The notes beneath the pieces were generated by a model. That model was given only the letters and a program-made list of their open reading frames with translations, was not told the DNA's origin and ran no database searches. Below are positions 11,069-21,059 of a stretch of 64,000 bases of DNA, piece after piece. Positions within the stretch are counted from its first letter, which is position 1. Each line of letters starts with the position of its first letter. A program made the translations under genes and the position numbers. Source of the DNA: Phytophthora colocasiae (taxonomy: Eukaryota; Oomycota; Peronosporomycetes; Peronosporales; Peronosporaceae); NCBI GenBank assembly GCA_018806915.1, contig JAGKQI010000049.1, positions 868,001 to 932,000 of the forward strand, written 5' to 3'.

Positions 11069-11939
11069 CTAGCGCTCGTACTTCTTCCACAGGTGCTGGA
11101 AGTGTTCATCAAAACGGCCTAAAAAAACAGTTTTGCCAAGAAAATGTTTGAGCTCTTGGGAAGTCAAGATTGACGCCAACGTACCGATGATGGGGCCGTC
11201 CTTGTGGATAACAAGGTTTTCAGCGTTGCCTACGACAGCCTGGCGGCTCCAGTTGAAAGAACCTGCAGTACAACATCCTGTAAGAACAAGAAGATGGGTA
11301 TCTCTAGTGTGTGAAAACCAACATACCATTCAGCAAAACCTTCTTGTCGATGATGCAGAACTGTCAGTGGACAAATACAATATTGCATCAGTCAAACAGC
11401 ACCCTATACTTTTCATGCTGTCTCAACGTTACCTTGTGGTGCATGTAGGTGTAAGAGTGGTCGTCTCGAACGGGGATTCCCTGTTCACCAGCACATGTCA
11501 GTAGCTGTGGTCATAAGTCTTAGATCTAGCAACGTACAGCGTCGATGAACTTCTGAATGTCGGAGCCTTTGCCTTTCGCCTGACCGTCGTCCGTGATGAC
11601 GCGGATCTTGACGCCGCGTTCATGGGCTTCCACCACGACGTCTGCAATCTCAAGACCAAGGGTTAATATTGCATCAAAGACTCAGACCATTGCACCTCGT
11701 ACCTCATCACAGGTGATCGTAAAGACGCAAATGTCCATCGTCTTCTTGGCTGCCTTGAGACACCCGAGCATGGTCAATAATGAGCTGTTCTGGTCGTGGA
11801 TCTTCTTGCAGTTTTTGCGCGTGCAACCCTCGCCCGAGTGGAAGTTCTTGCACGGCATGGCCGTGTCTGGGAAGAACAACACCTCCACGAACGAGTCGCC
11901 CGTGATAGCCGTCGTATCCGTTCCTAGACAATTGTCCAT
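11069..11939 (-). CDS. PLD6/Zucchini-like phospholipase D-family nuclease, five exons
   Basis: Five short exons read on the minus strand: 11939-11703, 11648-11538, 11480-11433, 11360-11327 and 11262-11069. They are joined across introns of 54-72 nt, each with GT-AG ends, and give 207 residues with no stop. Exon 1 encodes VEVLFFPD, a Cys-x8-Cys-x4-Cys-x3-His knuckle (CKNFHSGEGCTRKNCKKIH) and MDICVFTITCDE. Exon 2 encodes GVKIRVITDDGQAKGKGSDI. Exons 3-5 form the catalytic HKD motif (MHHK, FCIIDKK, then GSFNWSRQAVVGNAENLVI). This order matches the mitochondrial cardiolipin hydrolase/Zucchini family, which acts as an endonuclease in animal piRNA maturation or as a lipid hydrolase. Which activity applies here is unknown. 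The gene faces the DOT1-like gene and looks intact. Confidence 0.85.
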
Positions 11940-12312
11940 GTTGATACTACAGGACTGGAACTAGCTCTGCTGGAAACCTGGCAAATGAGAAAGTGAACCT
12001 GCTGGCCTGTGGGTAATGCTCGAAAGCACTACGTCGCAGTAAATGCGATCGTAGCTTGGATCCGGAGCCTCGAGGGGTTCCACCTTAGAAATATCCACGT
12101 CGAACGGAAGAAGAAGAATGAGTTGATTAACTAGTTTCCGCGTCGAACGGAAGAGTTCGCTAGGCCGTTTGAACGCTACTTACACAAATATATCGAGTGA
12201 GCCCATGGTCATTGTGCAAAAAGCACCAAATAATACGAGATGACTCATTACAGTCTGTGATGATCATCACGATTAGGTAGTACCATAATACGTTTAGAAA
12301 TATGTCACACTA
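11940..12312. other. intergenic, upstream of the PLD-like gene
   Basis: No coding frame of note. A 13-bp sequence (CGTCGAACGGAAG) is repeated at about 12097 and 12142. The region lies between the PLD-like start and the inner edge of the right arm. It probably holds the PLD-like promoter, but no core element is clear. Confidence 0.4.
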
Positions 12313-13296
12313 ATTGAAAAGTGTGTGTTTTTGAATTCCCAAAACGCTGGCATACACAAAGAAAGATATTTGGTCCCAAGATCGTTGGAAGGGTTAACCT
12401 TAGAAGCAGGGTCACTCGAAGACACCCAATCAGAGTGTCAGGATCTCGGGACGCATTTTTATTGGCTGTCAAACAAAAGCGAAGACATCGGAGAAAAGCT
12501 TGGACTTCAACGTAGAAAGATTTTAGCGCGCAAACGTGAACTTCAACATCCAAACTTTTCGCCAATGTCTTCGCTTTGCGTCTGGCAGCCAATCAGGTTG
12601 TGTTCCGGTATTTTGGCATTTTGATTGGCTGAAAACTTCAAACACACTGCACTGTCCCAGCACGCGCCAAAATCCAAACGCAGCTCATTTCCCATTTTTC
12701 CCGGACCCAGACAGTCCTCACACGAGAGTGGCTACATCGTTACTTGCCTAGCTTCTCTCCGAAATCCATGATACTACTCGCTGTCGGAGACGCTACTCGC
12801 CACACTACACAGTATTGCTCTGCCCCGTGTGCTGATCTATGATACTGCTCGCTGTCGGAGACGCTACTCGCCACACCACTATCCGTCATCGTGCTGATTA
12901 CCCAGTAGCGAAGTTGGATGAGCTTCATCGTTGCTCTCCCATGGCGCCACCACCGTGGTCGCACTGCCACCATGCTCCTTCGAGGATTCGATGAATATTG
13001 GCGAGCGCACGCTTCATTGGCACCGTCCAGCGATTCATGACGTCCACATTATCAGTGGAATGTCCGTTCAAGAAGTTCAGTATTTATTGGTGGCGGCGTT
13101 TACTATTGGCTGGCTCGAGCTCTGGTGAACACGCGAAAATTCACAGCAAGGTCGCGATTTGGGGCGAAGCCATCTCTCCACTGCTTGCTTGATGATACTC
13201 AGCGAGATGGATGGGTGCGCTTAGTTGTTTGATCCTGGGGAACTGCACCAGCGTGTCAAACATGGCGTTCGGTACACACTGCTCGTTAGCAGAGAA
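12313..13296 (-). repeat. right arm of the ~1-kb inverted repeat
   Basis: Reverse complement of 8330-9302. It retains the CCAAT palindrome and the 39-bp duplication and lacks the 13-bp insertion seen in the left arm near 9215. It also keeps about 25 bp near 12325-12350 that the left arm lacks. No DOT1-like coding sequence follows its inner edge, so it looks like the promoter half of the left-hand gene copied without the gene. Weaker homology continues past 13296 for some tens of bases. Confidence 0.9.
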
Positions 13297-13772
13297 ATTC
13301 AATTCTGCCTACTGTTCTGGCTATTGGGCCACATCACCATCAGACCATTATCACTCAACACCTTTGCCGGATATAAAGAGGCCTAATGGGTCTGTTGAAG
13401 GTGACGACAAGGTTGGCCAAGTCATATCTTGTTACAATGCTTGCCTCTTGCGTTAAGTCGTCTACATACTACGGTGGGACATCACGAGTTCTATTCCTCT
13501 GCCGTTCATGTAGTACAAGTACAAATAATAAACAATATTCAGACGATTGCTTTGTTTGCGCTTGTATATCCTTCTGAAAATACTGATTTCAAGAGACTCA
13601 AGCTTTTGAAAACAACAATTCATGAAATACTCATTTCATTTTCTACAGTTATCCTTCATACAATTTTCAATATATTTGATCCTTTCTGGGCTAAGATGAT
13701 CCCCGTAAAGCAATCCATGGCAGCAGTATCAAAGATCAGGTGATTCATTCGGTAGTAATTACTGGAAGATCT
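13297..13772. other. intergenic between inverted repeat and piggyBac gene
   Basis: AT-rich toward the right. No frame with recognisable protein features. No clear piggyBac TTAA plus terminal inverted repeat could be identified here by eye. Confidence 0.4.
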
Positions 13773-16700
13773 TTACGTCGTTTTTTTTGTAGACTTCGCT
13801 TCTTTGAGGAACGGTGCTTGGGCTTTATAAATCGATGAGCTGCGCATCAATCGCCCATCAATATTAAAGACTTGTTTCGGGAAGTAATATCCATGGAATT
13901 TCTGCCAGCACGACCACGACGCTACTTGACACAGATATGGTTTTGTTGTGTCTACAGGATATGTCCGTTTGCACAACGCAACTTTGTGCTTTTCGCAATA
14001 ATCGGTTTTTTGGGTTGGTGTCCTGCATTCAAACCGACAAATGGTACATTCCCGCATGGCTCGGCTGCGATCTTTTAGTACTATCCAGGACTCTCTGGCA
14101 GTGCAAGGTTCTTCAACCAGGTTTGGAATAGCCATTGCGGGTGTCTCGGTTAGAATAGAGGATGTTCCGTCGTGGTTATTCGCAAACAACAGTCCATCCA
14201 TGTCATCTAAGGACGTCTTCCAGGTCCCGTTAAACATCTCGCGAACCAGGTTCGCCACAAAGGCACGGTGTTCGTCACGACAGCCAGGTATAGGGTTGTC
14301 ATCAGCTTCTTCATCGTCCACAGAATTGATTCTCCCCAACGCTATTTGATGACATATGTAGGCGTTGCACCGCGCAATATCTATCATCGTCATTGCGAGC
14401 TTTTTTGTGCCACTTTTTAAACGTGTGACCGTTTGCAACGGAAAACCGGCCCCGCATTTGGTCATGACGATCCACACCCTGCATCGCCGAGTTGTACTCT
14501 TTGATGCATGTTGGAGCTGTAAAGGCCTCTCGATCTTGTCGAATGCGGCGGTACACTGTCGTCGTTCCAGAGTCATCAGCATTTGAAATAACATTAACGA
14601 TAGATCCATCGACCCAGCTTGCCGCGACTATATGCTTCTCCAAACACACTCCTTGCTTCATGGTTCCCCTTTTTTCATCCTCTGGCAGAATCATAGTAAA
14701 CTTTGGGAAGTGTTTACTTGAAGCGCGCACGGTGCCTCGGCCGTAAAGACCAATCGTTCGTAGACTCTCGAGAAGTAAACACGAGGTATAAAAGTTATCG
14801 GTATTTACCACCCTTCTTGATCCTTTCAGCGAGTTGGTGACTTCAAGAACGTGAGTCCTAATGTCTGAAGACTTAGCCGTCAGTGCTGCTAGGTCATCGA
14901 TCTCGCCATCGGAAACAACGTTGCTTAGACGAGCGCGTAGTTCGCTAGCGCAGTGGAGTTTAAAGTTCAGAACTATCCACGACGTAGAACAACAGCAAGC
15001 GTATAGTTTGAAGTGGTACTTCCCGGTCGGTTTGCTTGGGTTAAAGACGATCATGTGCCTCGCGTATTTCGATCTGCACGCAATACTCGCTTCATCAACA
15101 GCAACATTTCTGCCTGGAATAACGTGGCGACTACACCGATTCTTCAGCATTGCGATTAGAGGGCGGATTTTGGCGGCGGGGTCTCGTTTTAATTCGGCTG
15201 CTGTTATATCTCCACGAAACGCCAAATTGCTGCGAATATGCAGGTATCTCTTCCATGTCATCACCGTTCCCAGACTCGTCGACGAACTTCCAGGAAATAT
15301 ATTGTCATCTTCGCTAGCAAACCAGTAATTTCGGATCTCTCCCTTGTCTACAAGCGTCATATACCACTGAATACCAAGGAATTTCATCACCTCTTCGAGT
15401 GTTATAGGCGCCGCTGGTGGGTTGGCGCTTTTTGAAGCATAGTCATTTGAAAAAATGACAACTTGCTTCCACAGTGATAAAGGTAAAAAAGCAAAAAAGC
15501 TTGAGCTTGCGGTTTGACCGAAAAGTGTTTTGCTCGCGTCGCAGAGCTTGGTCGTTGTAGATCCATCGGCGTGTGAAAATAGACCCGGTGCCTTACCAAG
15601 TGTAGCCGTCTGCGAAAATGTCATCCCTGAAATCGCCTCTACCTCTGCAGGACACAGATCGATATGCAGCTCGTTCTTGCTCCGAAACACAGACCATTCG
15701 CGGTAGTCACCTTCCTCCACCTCATCGAATGCATCTGTCAACGTTGGAATATTTGTATACGTCGGGACCATAGTGCAAAGCGCACTCCAAGATTCACCAA
15801 ACTCGAAATTCTTCTTCTTGATATCCACATAGTTTTTTATCCCACGATAAACATCACTTTCTTCGATGTTGTGAACATGAACTTTGCCTTGAAAAACGGT
15901 GCTTGTCCATCGGATCTGAAACAAAGCCGTTGGTAGGGCGACACCCCCTACATTTGACTTGTTGAGCACCGAGTACTTAGCAACAATCCCAATCAGAAAA
16001 CTTGCGCCAACATCTCGATATTGCTGAGGATTCATCCAGCTCTCCTCCGCAGGTGTGAAAGCCACGTTTGCGCCAACAAACTTTTGCGCTGCTACTTGTG
16101 TCCGATACAACAATTCCTTTCGATATGTTACTGCAGTTGTTTCTTTCTTTTGGGGGGCCTTTCCTCCGCGTTTTGGCTTCAATGATCTTGCCCGTGGTTT
16201 TGTTCCGCTGGAGCGAGATGTTGTATTTAGCGTTGAATTTTGTTTTGCTGCCGTCACGTTTGAGAGTGTTTTCCTGGTGGTTTGGGAACTGCTAGCAGTT
16301 TTCGGCTTCGCGTGAGGTGTGGCGGGCTTGGATGCGAGCGTCCTTGGGGACGTTTCGATACTTAGCGTTGAAGCAGAAGGTATACTTAAAGCAGCAATGC
16401 GAGGCGAATATTCATCCGCTTGCGCTGACTTCATTTCGTAGCATTTCTTGCTGCAATAGGAAGCATCTCCAAAATCCAGCATTGGCTGTCCATCTGAGTC
16501 CAGCAATCCGAGAGTCTTGCAAATGTCATGGGAACAAAAGTGATGTAAAAATGATCCACAAGCCGTACATGATCGTTGGTTTGAACAGGCGGATGCGCAC
16601 ACCGCGCATAGAGGGCTGAGAATGGCGCTCTCAGTATTCTGTTGTGGATCAGCATTTGCGTCGGGAACTGATGCTGGGTGGTTTTCACCCATCCTCGATC

Positions 16701-17259
16701 CTCTGTCACTTTGAATAACAATGTCTCGATGACTGACAGCTTTTGGAGGACAAACCGTACGCTCATCTTCCACACGCGTTGTTTGAGAAGACATCGGAGC
16801 ACTACGCTCTCTTCGGTAACCAGCCGGAGGGGTGACGCAAGCAAGGCCTAAACTTCCACCATCAATACCTTGAACGTCTACAACTCGCTCAGAGGCTGTT
16901 CTCACAATATCCAATCCGTCATCTCCATAGAAATCGTTAAAATGCTCCACAACAGCGTTTTCACCTAACAAATAGTCTTCTCCCTGTTTCCCATTTGGAT
17001 TGCCTCCTGGATGGACGTAGCGATAGTGTATATCCAAACTGCGCCTAGAGGGTGGTTTAGATGTCCAACCAGCACGCCGTAACGTTTTCCAGGCTTCCTT
17101 GAAACTCACAGACGTAGATGTTGCTATATGTGATCACATTAGTCAGCTATTACGGCGGTCAGATTCAGGAATGAATACGTTACCGCTGGGCAAGGCTACT
17201 GCACTGTTGTCTTGATGATCAAGCGTTCTACGCGGGCGCTTGATGACTCTTTCCGTCAT
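13773..17259 (-). pseudogene. piggyBac-type DDE transposase, one frameshift
   Basis: A likely first exon starts at ATG 17259 (MTERVIKRPRRTLDHQ). After a 60-nt intron (17183-17124), a 930-residue frame runs to 14311. Order: N-terminal module KEAWKTLRRAGW; a Cys/His cluster (CAVCASACSNQRSCTACGSF, then YCSKKCYE); a basic Ser/Thr linker; and the DDE_Tnp_1_7 core with FLGIQWYM, AVDEASI, VNTDNFYTS and GVDRHDQMRGRF, so the catalytic Asp residues are present. Near 14403-14409 an A-run (minus strand) shifts the frame. The downstream frame (to 13773) supplies the Cys-rich tail (ECTICRFECR, YCEKHKVALC). A single homopolymer indel separates it from an intact gene, so it is either very young or a sequencing error. 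No flanking TTAA/TIR pair was found. Confidence 0.85.
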
Positions 17260-17352
17260 TTTGCTGTATCCTGGAACTCTTTCGATCCTGATCGCCGTCG
17301 TGCTCCGCTCTGCGACTTCGAAGTGAACCCACTGACTATTACACTAGATAGG

Positions 17353-18425
17353 TTGTGGACCAAATATGGTACACCGATCGACAGAATGCATGAACCACTT
17401 TCCCGCAGGTGCAAAGTCTGTCCTGCGTGTGTAGACTGGTTATGTGAGAACGAATTAATAACGATTTTGGTAAAAGATAGAGAGCAGCTGTATTTGCACT
17501 AAAAATTGGTTTTAAGTGCCTTGTTAAATGCACTAGTGACGGTATCCGCTTTAATGGATTCCCAGGCTGAAATGGCACGCTTTATCGTAGCCAAGCGCTT
17601 TTCTTTCGCCGCCGTAGTAGCCTTTTCAAACAGCCATAACGCCTTCAGCTACGCCTTGAGAGGCCCCATAATGCCAACGTCTAAGGGCTGGCAAACAGAG
17701 GTAGCGTTTTTAGGCAATGGCTGTAGAACAGCGCCAAGTTCCTCCGAAACTATAGCTTCCGATACGCCCGAGACATGACACTCTAAGTTATCTACGAGTA
17801 GTAGAGCCGAGGGCGTAATGTGCTGCTGCAGAAGCGAGCGTAGGTAAAGCTTCCACACGCGAGAGTCCATCCATGCTTTTGTCTGTACAGTATACACATG
17901 ACATACATATATAAACAGTTTAAGTATAAATAAACGAAATAAAACAAATTAAAAAGACTCACCTTGGGGGTACGTATGTTGGCAATTCTTCCATCTCGAT
18001 AGTTCCGTTCGGTTCCCCTCGCAAAATACATAGCAATGGCAGCTTGACACCATCAGCACGAATTGTGCAGACGGCGTTGTTTGGCTGGCGCGTACACCTC
18101 CTCAAGGAGGCCTGTGATGGCAATCTCCTCTGCCTCCTGCAATACTGTCGCGGGTGGTGGGGTCTGCGAGGACTACTCGTCCGCTGCCTCCATTTTATCG
18201 AGTGGCTGGTGGAGACCTCCGTTTTATCGAGTGGCTAGTGGAGTTTTATTTTAGCGATTGAACGCTGCGACGGGTGATTTGATTGGTTGATAACAATATG
18301 TGTACACAATTCTATATCACGGGCGCCCTTTTTATATGGACCATGCATTCTGTCGATCGGTGTATTTTTGTATGTGTCATTACGTTGCGTAGTGCACCGT
18401 TTTGTGGACCAAATATCGTATTTTT
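17353..18425. mobile_element. decayed pogo-like DNA transposon
   Basis: Inverted copies of ACACCGATCGACAGAATGCATG occur at about 17370-17392 and 18340-18362 and bracket a transposase remnant. The nearby string GTGGACCAAATAT occurs at both ends but in the same orientation (17354 and 18408), so the termini are rearranged and the exact boundaries are uncertain. The transposase inside reads on the minus strand. Confidence 0.5.
17503..18200 (-). pseudogene. pogo/Tigger-type DDE transposase remnant
   Basis: Reading from about 18110 down, the frame TIRADGVKLPLLCILRGEPN is followed by an AT-rich break (about 17900-17960). Then come AWMDSRVWKLYLRSLL, LLLVDNLECHVSG and TSVCQPLDVGIMGPLKA, which is the DDE_1 core of pogo-like transposases, with the second catalytic Asp in VDN. 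An in-frame TAG follows GPLKA. The same frame then continues LKALWLFEKATTAA to a stop at about 17503. The upstream DNA-binding part is not recognisable. It is inactive because of the stop and the break. Confidence 0.7.
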
Positions 18426-18561
18426 GTATGTCCATCTTACCAAAGCCGGTGGGTAGGCGTGTTGTATGGCATTCAAACCGTCGGTTATTGATCATGGCAT
18501 GTTATTTGTCGGCAATTCGTCACGCGCTTGCTGGCTCTGGAGGTTGCCAGCGTAGAAGGTT

Positions 18562-18963
18562 TCCAAAACCGGTGTTCCCGAGGACGATTTTGATGCTATC
18601 ATTGCCGATGTTGATGCCACAGAGACCGCAGGCGCTCAGCAAAAACGCTCTGAGTCAGAAGTTGCCGAGGCCGTCGATGGCCAAAACGATGTTGACGTTC
18701 CTTACAACATCTGTAACACTATTACTTAGGAAGATGCAGACGTTCCTGAGAGCGTCTCTGACACAGACGCTCAGCACGATCCAGTCACTCCCGATAACGT
18801 CTCTGAAACAGAGACTCAGGGCGATCCAGACGTTCCTGTGAATGTCCCTGACGCAAGTATTTCCGAAACCGATGATGCTATGCTATCTGATAACCACACA
18901 AGTCAGAGCGAAGCGAGCGATAACAGCGATGATGAAGCGATGTGTCATGGAACTGGAGGATAG
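18562..18963 (+). pseudogene. acidic repeat-bearing ORF remnant
   Basis: One frame reads EDDFDAIIADVDATETAG and continues to a TAG near 18728. The same frame then continues with three diverged copies of a D-x-P-x-x-V-S-D/E-T-x-x-Q unit (DVPESVSDTDAQ, VTPDNVSETETQ, DVPVNVPDAS) to a stop at 18963. The regular Asp/Glu/Ser composition suggests a former acidic protein tail, but no family is recognised. Alternative frames in this stretch look like shadows. Confidence 0.3.
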
Positions 18964-18977
18964 TGAGTATTACTGCA

Positions 18978-19841
18978 CTATAAGTAACCTCCGCTACAGT
19001 GAGGCGGGGGAGTTGTCAGTACTAGCGCGCTGGTCTCCGACGGAAATTCCCGTTCGCGAGGCACTTGCTCCACTTGGAACTGCTGATCAGACAGCAACTT
19101 GAAGAAGGATTCACCTCGATCTCCAGCGAAACGAGCTTCGTGCGCGGAAACGATGAGCGTGTTGGGGTGTGACAGGTGCAGGATGGTTTCCACAAGTTTC
19201 TGGGAGATATCGCGATGACCGTAGACCAGGTCTGAGCACAGAATGACGTCGAATTGGAGTGCCTCCAGCTCGTCCTTCTCACCCCACATCAAACCCTGCG
19301 CGCGAACAGGGACGGAAATGCAGGCGAGTGTCTGATTCCGGTCGATATTGGCTTGGATCCACGGAACTGCCATGGGCTACCGAGACAAGTTTGAAGTGAA
19401 TAACTGTCTGATTAGCATCAATAACAGTCAAATACATACCATGTCAGTGAGTGTAACTTCCTTGGCTCCAAGTGCTGCTGCAGCCAAACCAGGCACACCG
19501 ATGCCACAGCCCAATTCAATCACACGCTTGTTCTCGAAGAAGCCATTCGGGAAAAACTCGTCATTAGCCAGGAACTTGGACAACACTAGCGCACAGTCCC
19601 AGACCTTCGCCTGTTAACCCTGTTTCTCCTGGAATACGATCTTCTTGTCGCCACAGAGTTCCAGTGCGCTCTCTGTCACGAGGTCTTTGTCACCTCCCTG
19701 AATACGCCGCTGTCTAGCTGCCAGTCCCCATTCTCGCTCTGCATACTGCTCCACGTACCGCGCAGCCTCGCAACGTTTAGCCTGTTGCACTTCTGTCTCT
19801 TCGAAAAGGTCATCGCTTTCTATACGTCCGAAGAAATCGTT
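18978..19841 (-). pseudogene. METTL21-like protein lysine methyltransferase with in-frame stop
   Basis: Exon 19841-19440 begins after an acceptor (TTCGTAG) and encodes NDFFGRIESDDLFEE, then VWDCALVLSKFL and RVIELGCGIGVPGLAAAALG (SAM motif I). After a 63-nt intron (19439-19377), exon 19376-18978 gives PWIQANIDRNQTL and FDVILCSDLVYGH and ends at 18978. This is the Methyltransferase_16 family, whose members methylate Lys in translation factors and chaperones. A TAA at 19614-19616 lies in frame between QEKQG and QAKVW. The flanking sequence is otherwise coherent, so a CAA-to-TAA mutation, a polymorphism or an assembly error is likely. The upstream exon(s) were not identified with certainty. Confidence 0.65.
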
Positions 19842-20129
19842 CTACGAATAGATTGACCAGCCAGGGTGAGAAACCAACAAACGAAAACGAGTAGGTTGCG
19901 ATAAAGTAGTTGCAATATTCAAAAGGATATATCCCTCTAGCTCCAATCTTTTGGATGAACTGGTCACTGAAACATTCCAGCATCGCTACAACCGCATTTG
20001 TGGCAGATGCACAGTAGTAGGGAGATAAGGTGTATCAGAGTTGGAGAGAGCTTACTAGAGAGCTCGATAAACACCATTGACTGTTCATCGGACGTTCATC
20101 ATCCTACAACACAGTGATCGCACTTTCCC

Positions 20130-20324
20130 TCATTGAATAGACTTGAGGTCCCAATATTCGTACCCAAGCTCCACCGACTGCTCGTAAAGCTCGTCTTCGA
20201 CACCTCCATCGCCTAATACCACACTAATCCAATAGCCGCTGGGTTTCAACCGTTTGAACGCAGCAATGTACTCGATCACATTTGGCGCTACGTCAATAAG
20301 CAGGTCACGACACTGCCCCAACAT
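20130..20324 (-). pseudogene. short conserved-looking exon, function uncertain
   Basis: A 64-residue minus-strand frame (CRDLLIDVAPNVIEYIAAF, WISVVLGDGGVEDELYEQS, LGYEYWDLKSIQ) has good coding character and ends at a stop. It faintly resembles the C-terminal region of alpha/gamma-adaptin-binding p34 (AAGAB) proteins, but this is a weak impression. The intervals 19842-20129 and 20325-20430 hold no other clear exon. Confidence 0.35.
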
Positions 20325-20429
20325 TCTGTAAGATCAAACGATTAAGTGTGAGTATACAAGAAACGTAAGCAGCCTCAAGGACAGGAACACACCTTTATCA
20401 TTACCGCAGGCCATCAGGAACTCTCCAGC

Positions 20430-20990
20430 ACACGATGCAGCTCCTTGATCCTAGGTGTGACATATCACGCTCCTTCTTGCCCTGCAGCACCACAACAGCA
20501 ATTTATCATTAAGTGCATACACCAAGACTCTGAGTCGCGTACGAACTGGTGGAGATTGCTCTTGAGCTTGGAGAAGTGGCGCAGAGAACTCAGCAACAGT
20601 GTAACTTCGGGAAGCTACACGATCGGTCTATTATCCAATTGTGCATGAACCATACGCTAGAAGACCTTATTGTGGTGGGCAGGATTGACAAAGTGGTGCA
20701 AGTTGCGGATGGTGGAGGACTGCGGTAGGGGGCGCTGCATGTCGATGGGCATGGACTACAGGTGCTTCTTGTGGTGGTAGATATCGCGCATCATGTAGAG
20801 CTCATATTCCCAGAAGGAGAACAACGTCTCCTGACCAATTGCCTACCACAGTGTCCATCTGAGGCGTCGCCAGGTTCCTCCACGTCTTCCACGGTACTGC
20901 TATTAGTGGGAATGTTGTCGTTGCTAGCGCCAATGTTGTGGCTCCTTCGTTATTTTGTCGAATCATAACGCAGCATTCAAAAGCATACAT
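20430..20990 (-). pseudogene. decayed coding fragment, unknown family
   Basis: The minus strand contains a frame with FWEYELYMMRDIYHHKKHL, a stop, SMPIDMQRPLPQSSTIRNL and LHHFVNPAHHNK. This looks like a former protein interrupted by stops and frameshifts. I do not recognise the family. The neighbouring exon at 20130-20324 may or may not belong to the same gene. Confidence 0.3.
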
Positions 20991-21059
20991 GAAGTCTGAA
21001 AACCAATTAAATAATCGCTAAGTACGATAATAACCTGATGAAACTTAATATATCAAACC

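Noticed and set aside
8330..13296. The inverted repeat as a Maverick/Polinton with long TIRs
   Set aside because: No integrase, ATPase, protease, capsid or polymerase gene lies between the arms; the polymerase scraps are outside.
16055..16315. Hydrophobic plus-strand frame that looks membrane-spanning
   Set aside because: It is the complement of the basic Ser/Thr linker of the piggyBac transposase; the hydrophobicity is a strand artefact.
18287..18841. Long plus-strand open frame of 184 codons
   Set aside because: It has no domain, is rich in Met/Leu/Pro from frame-shifted repeats, and overlaps the acidic repeat frame that reads more naturally.
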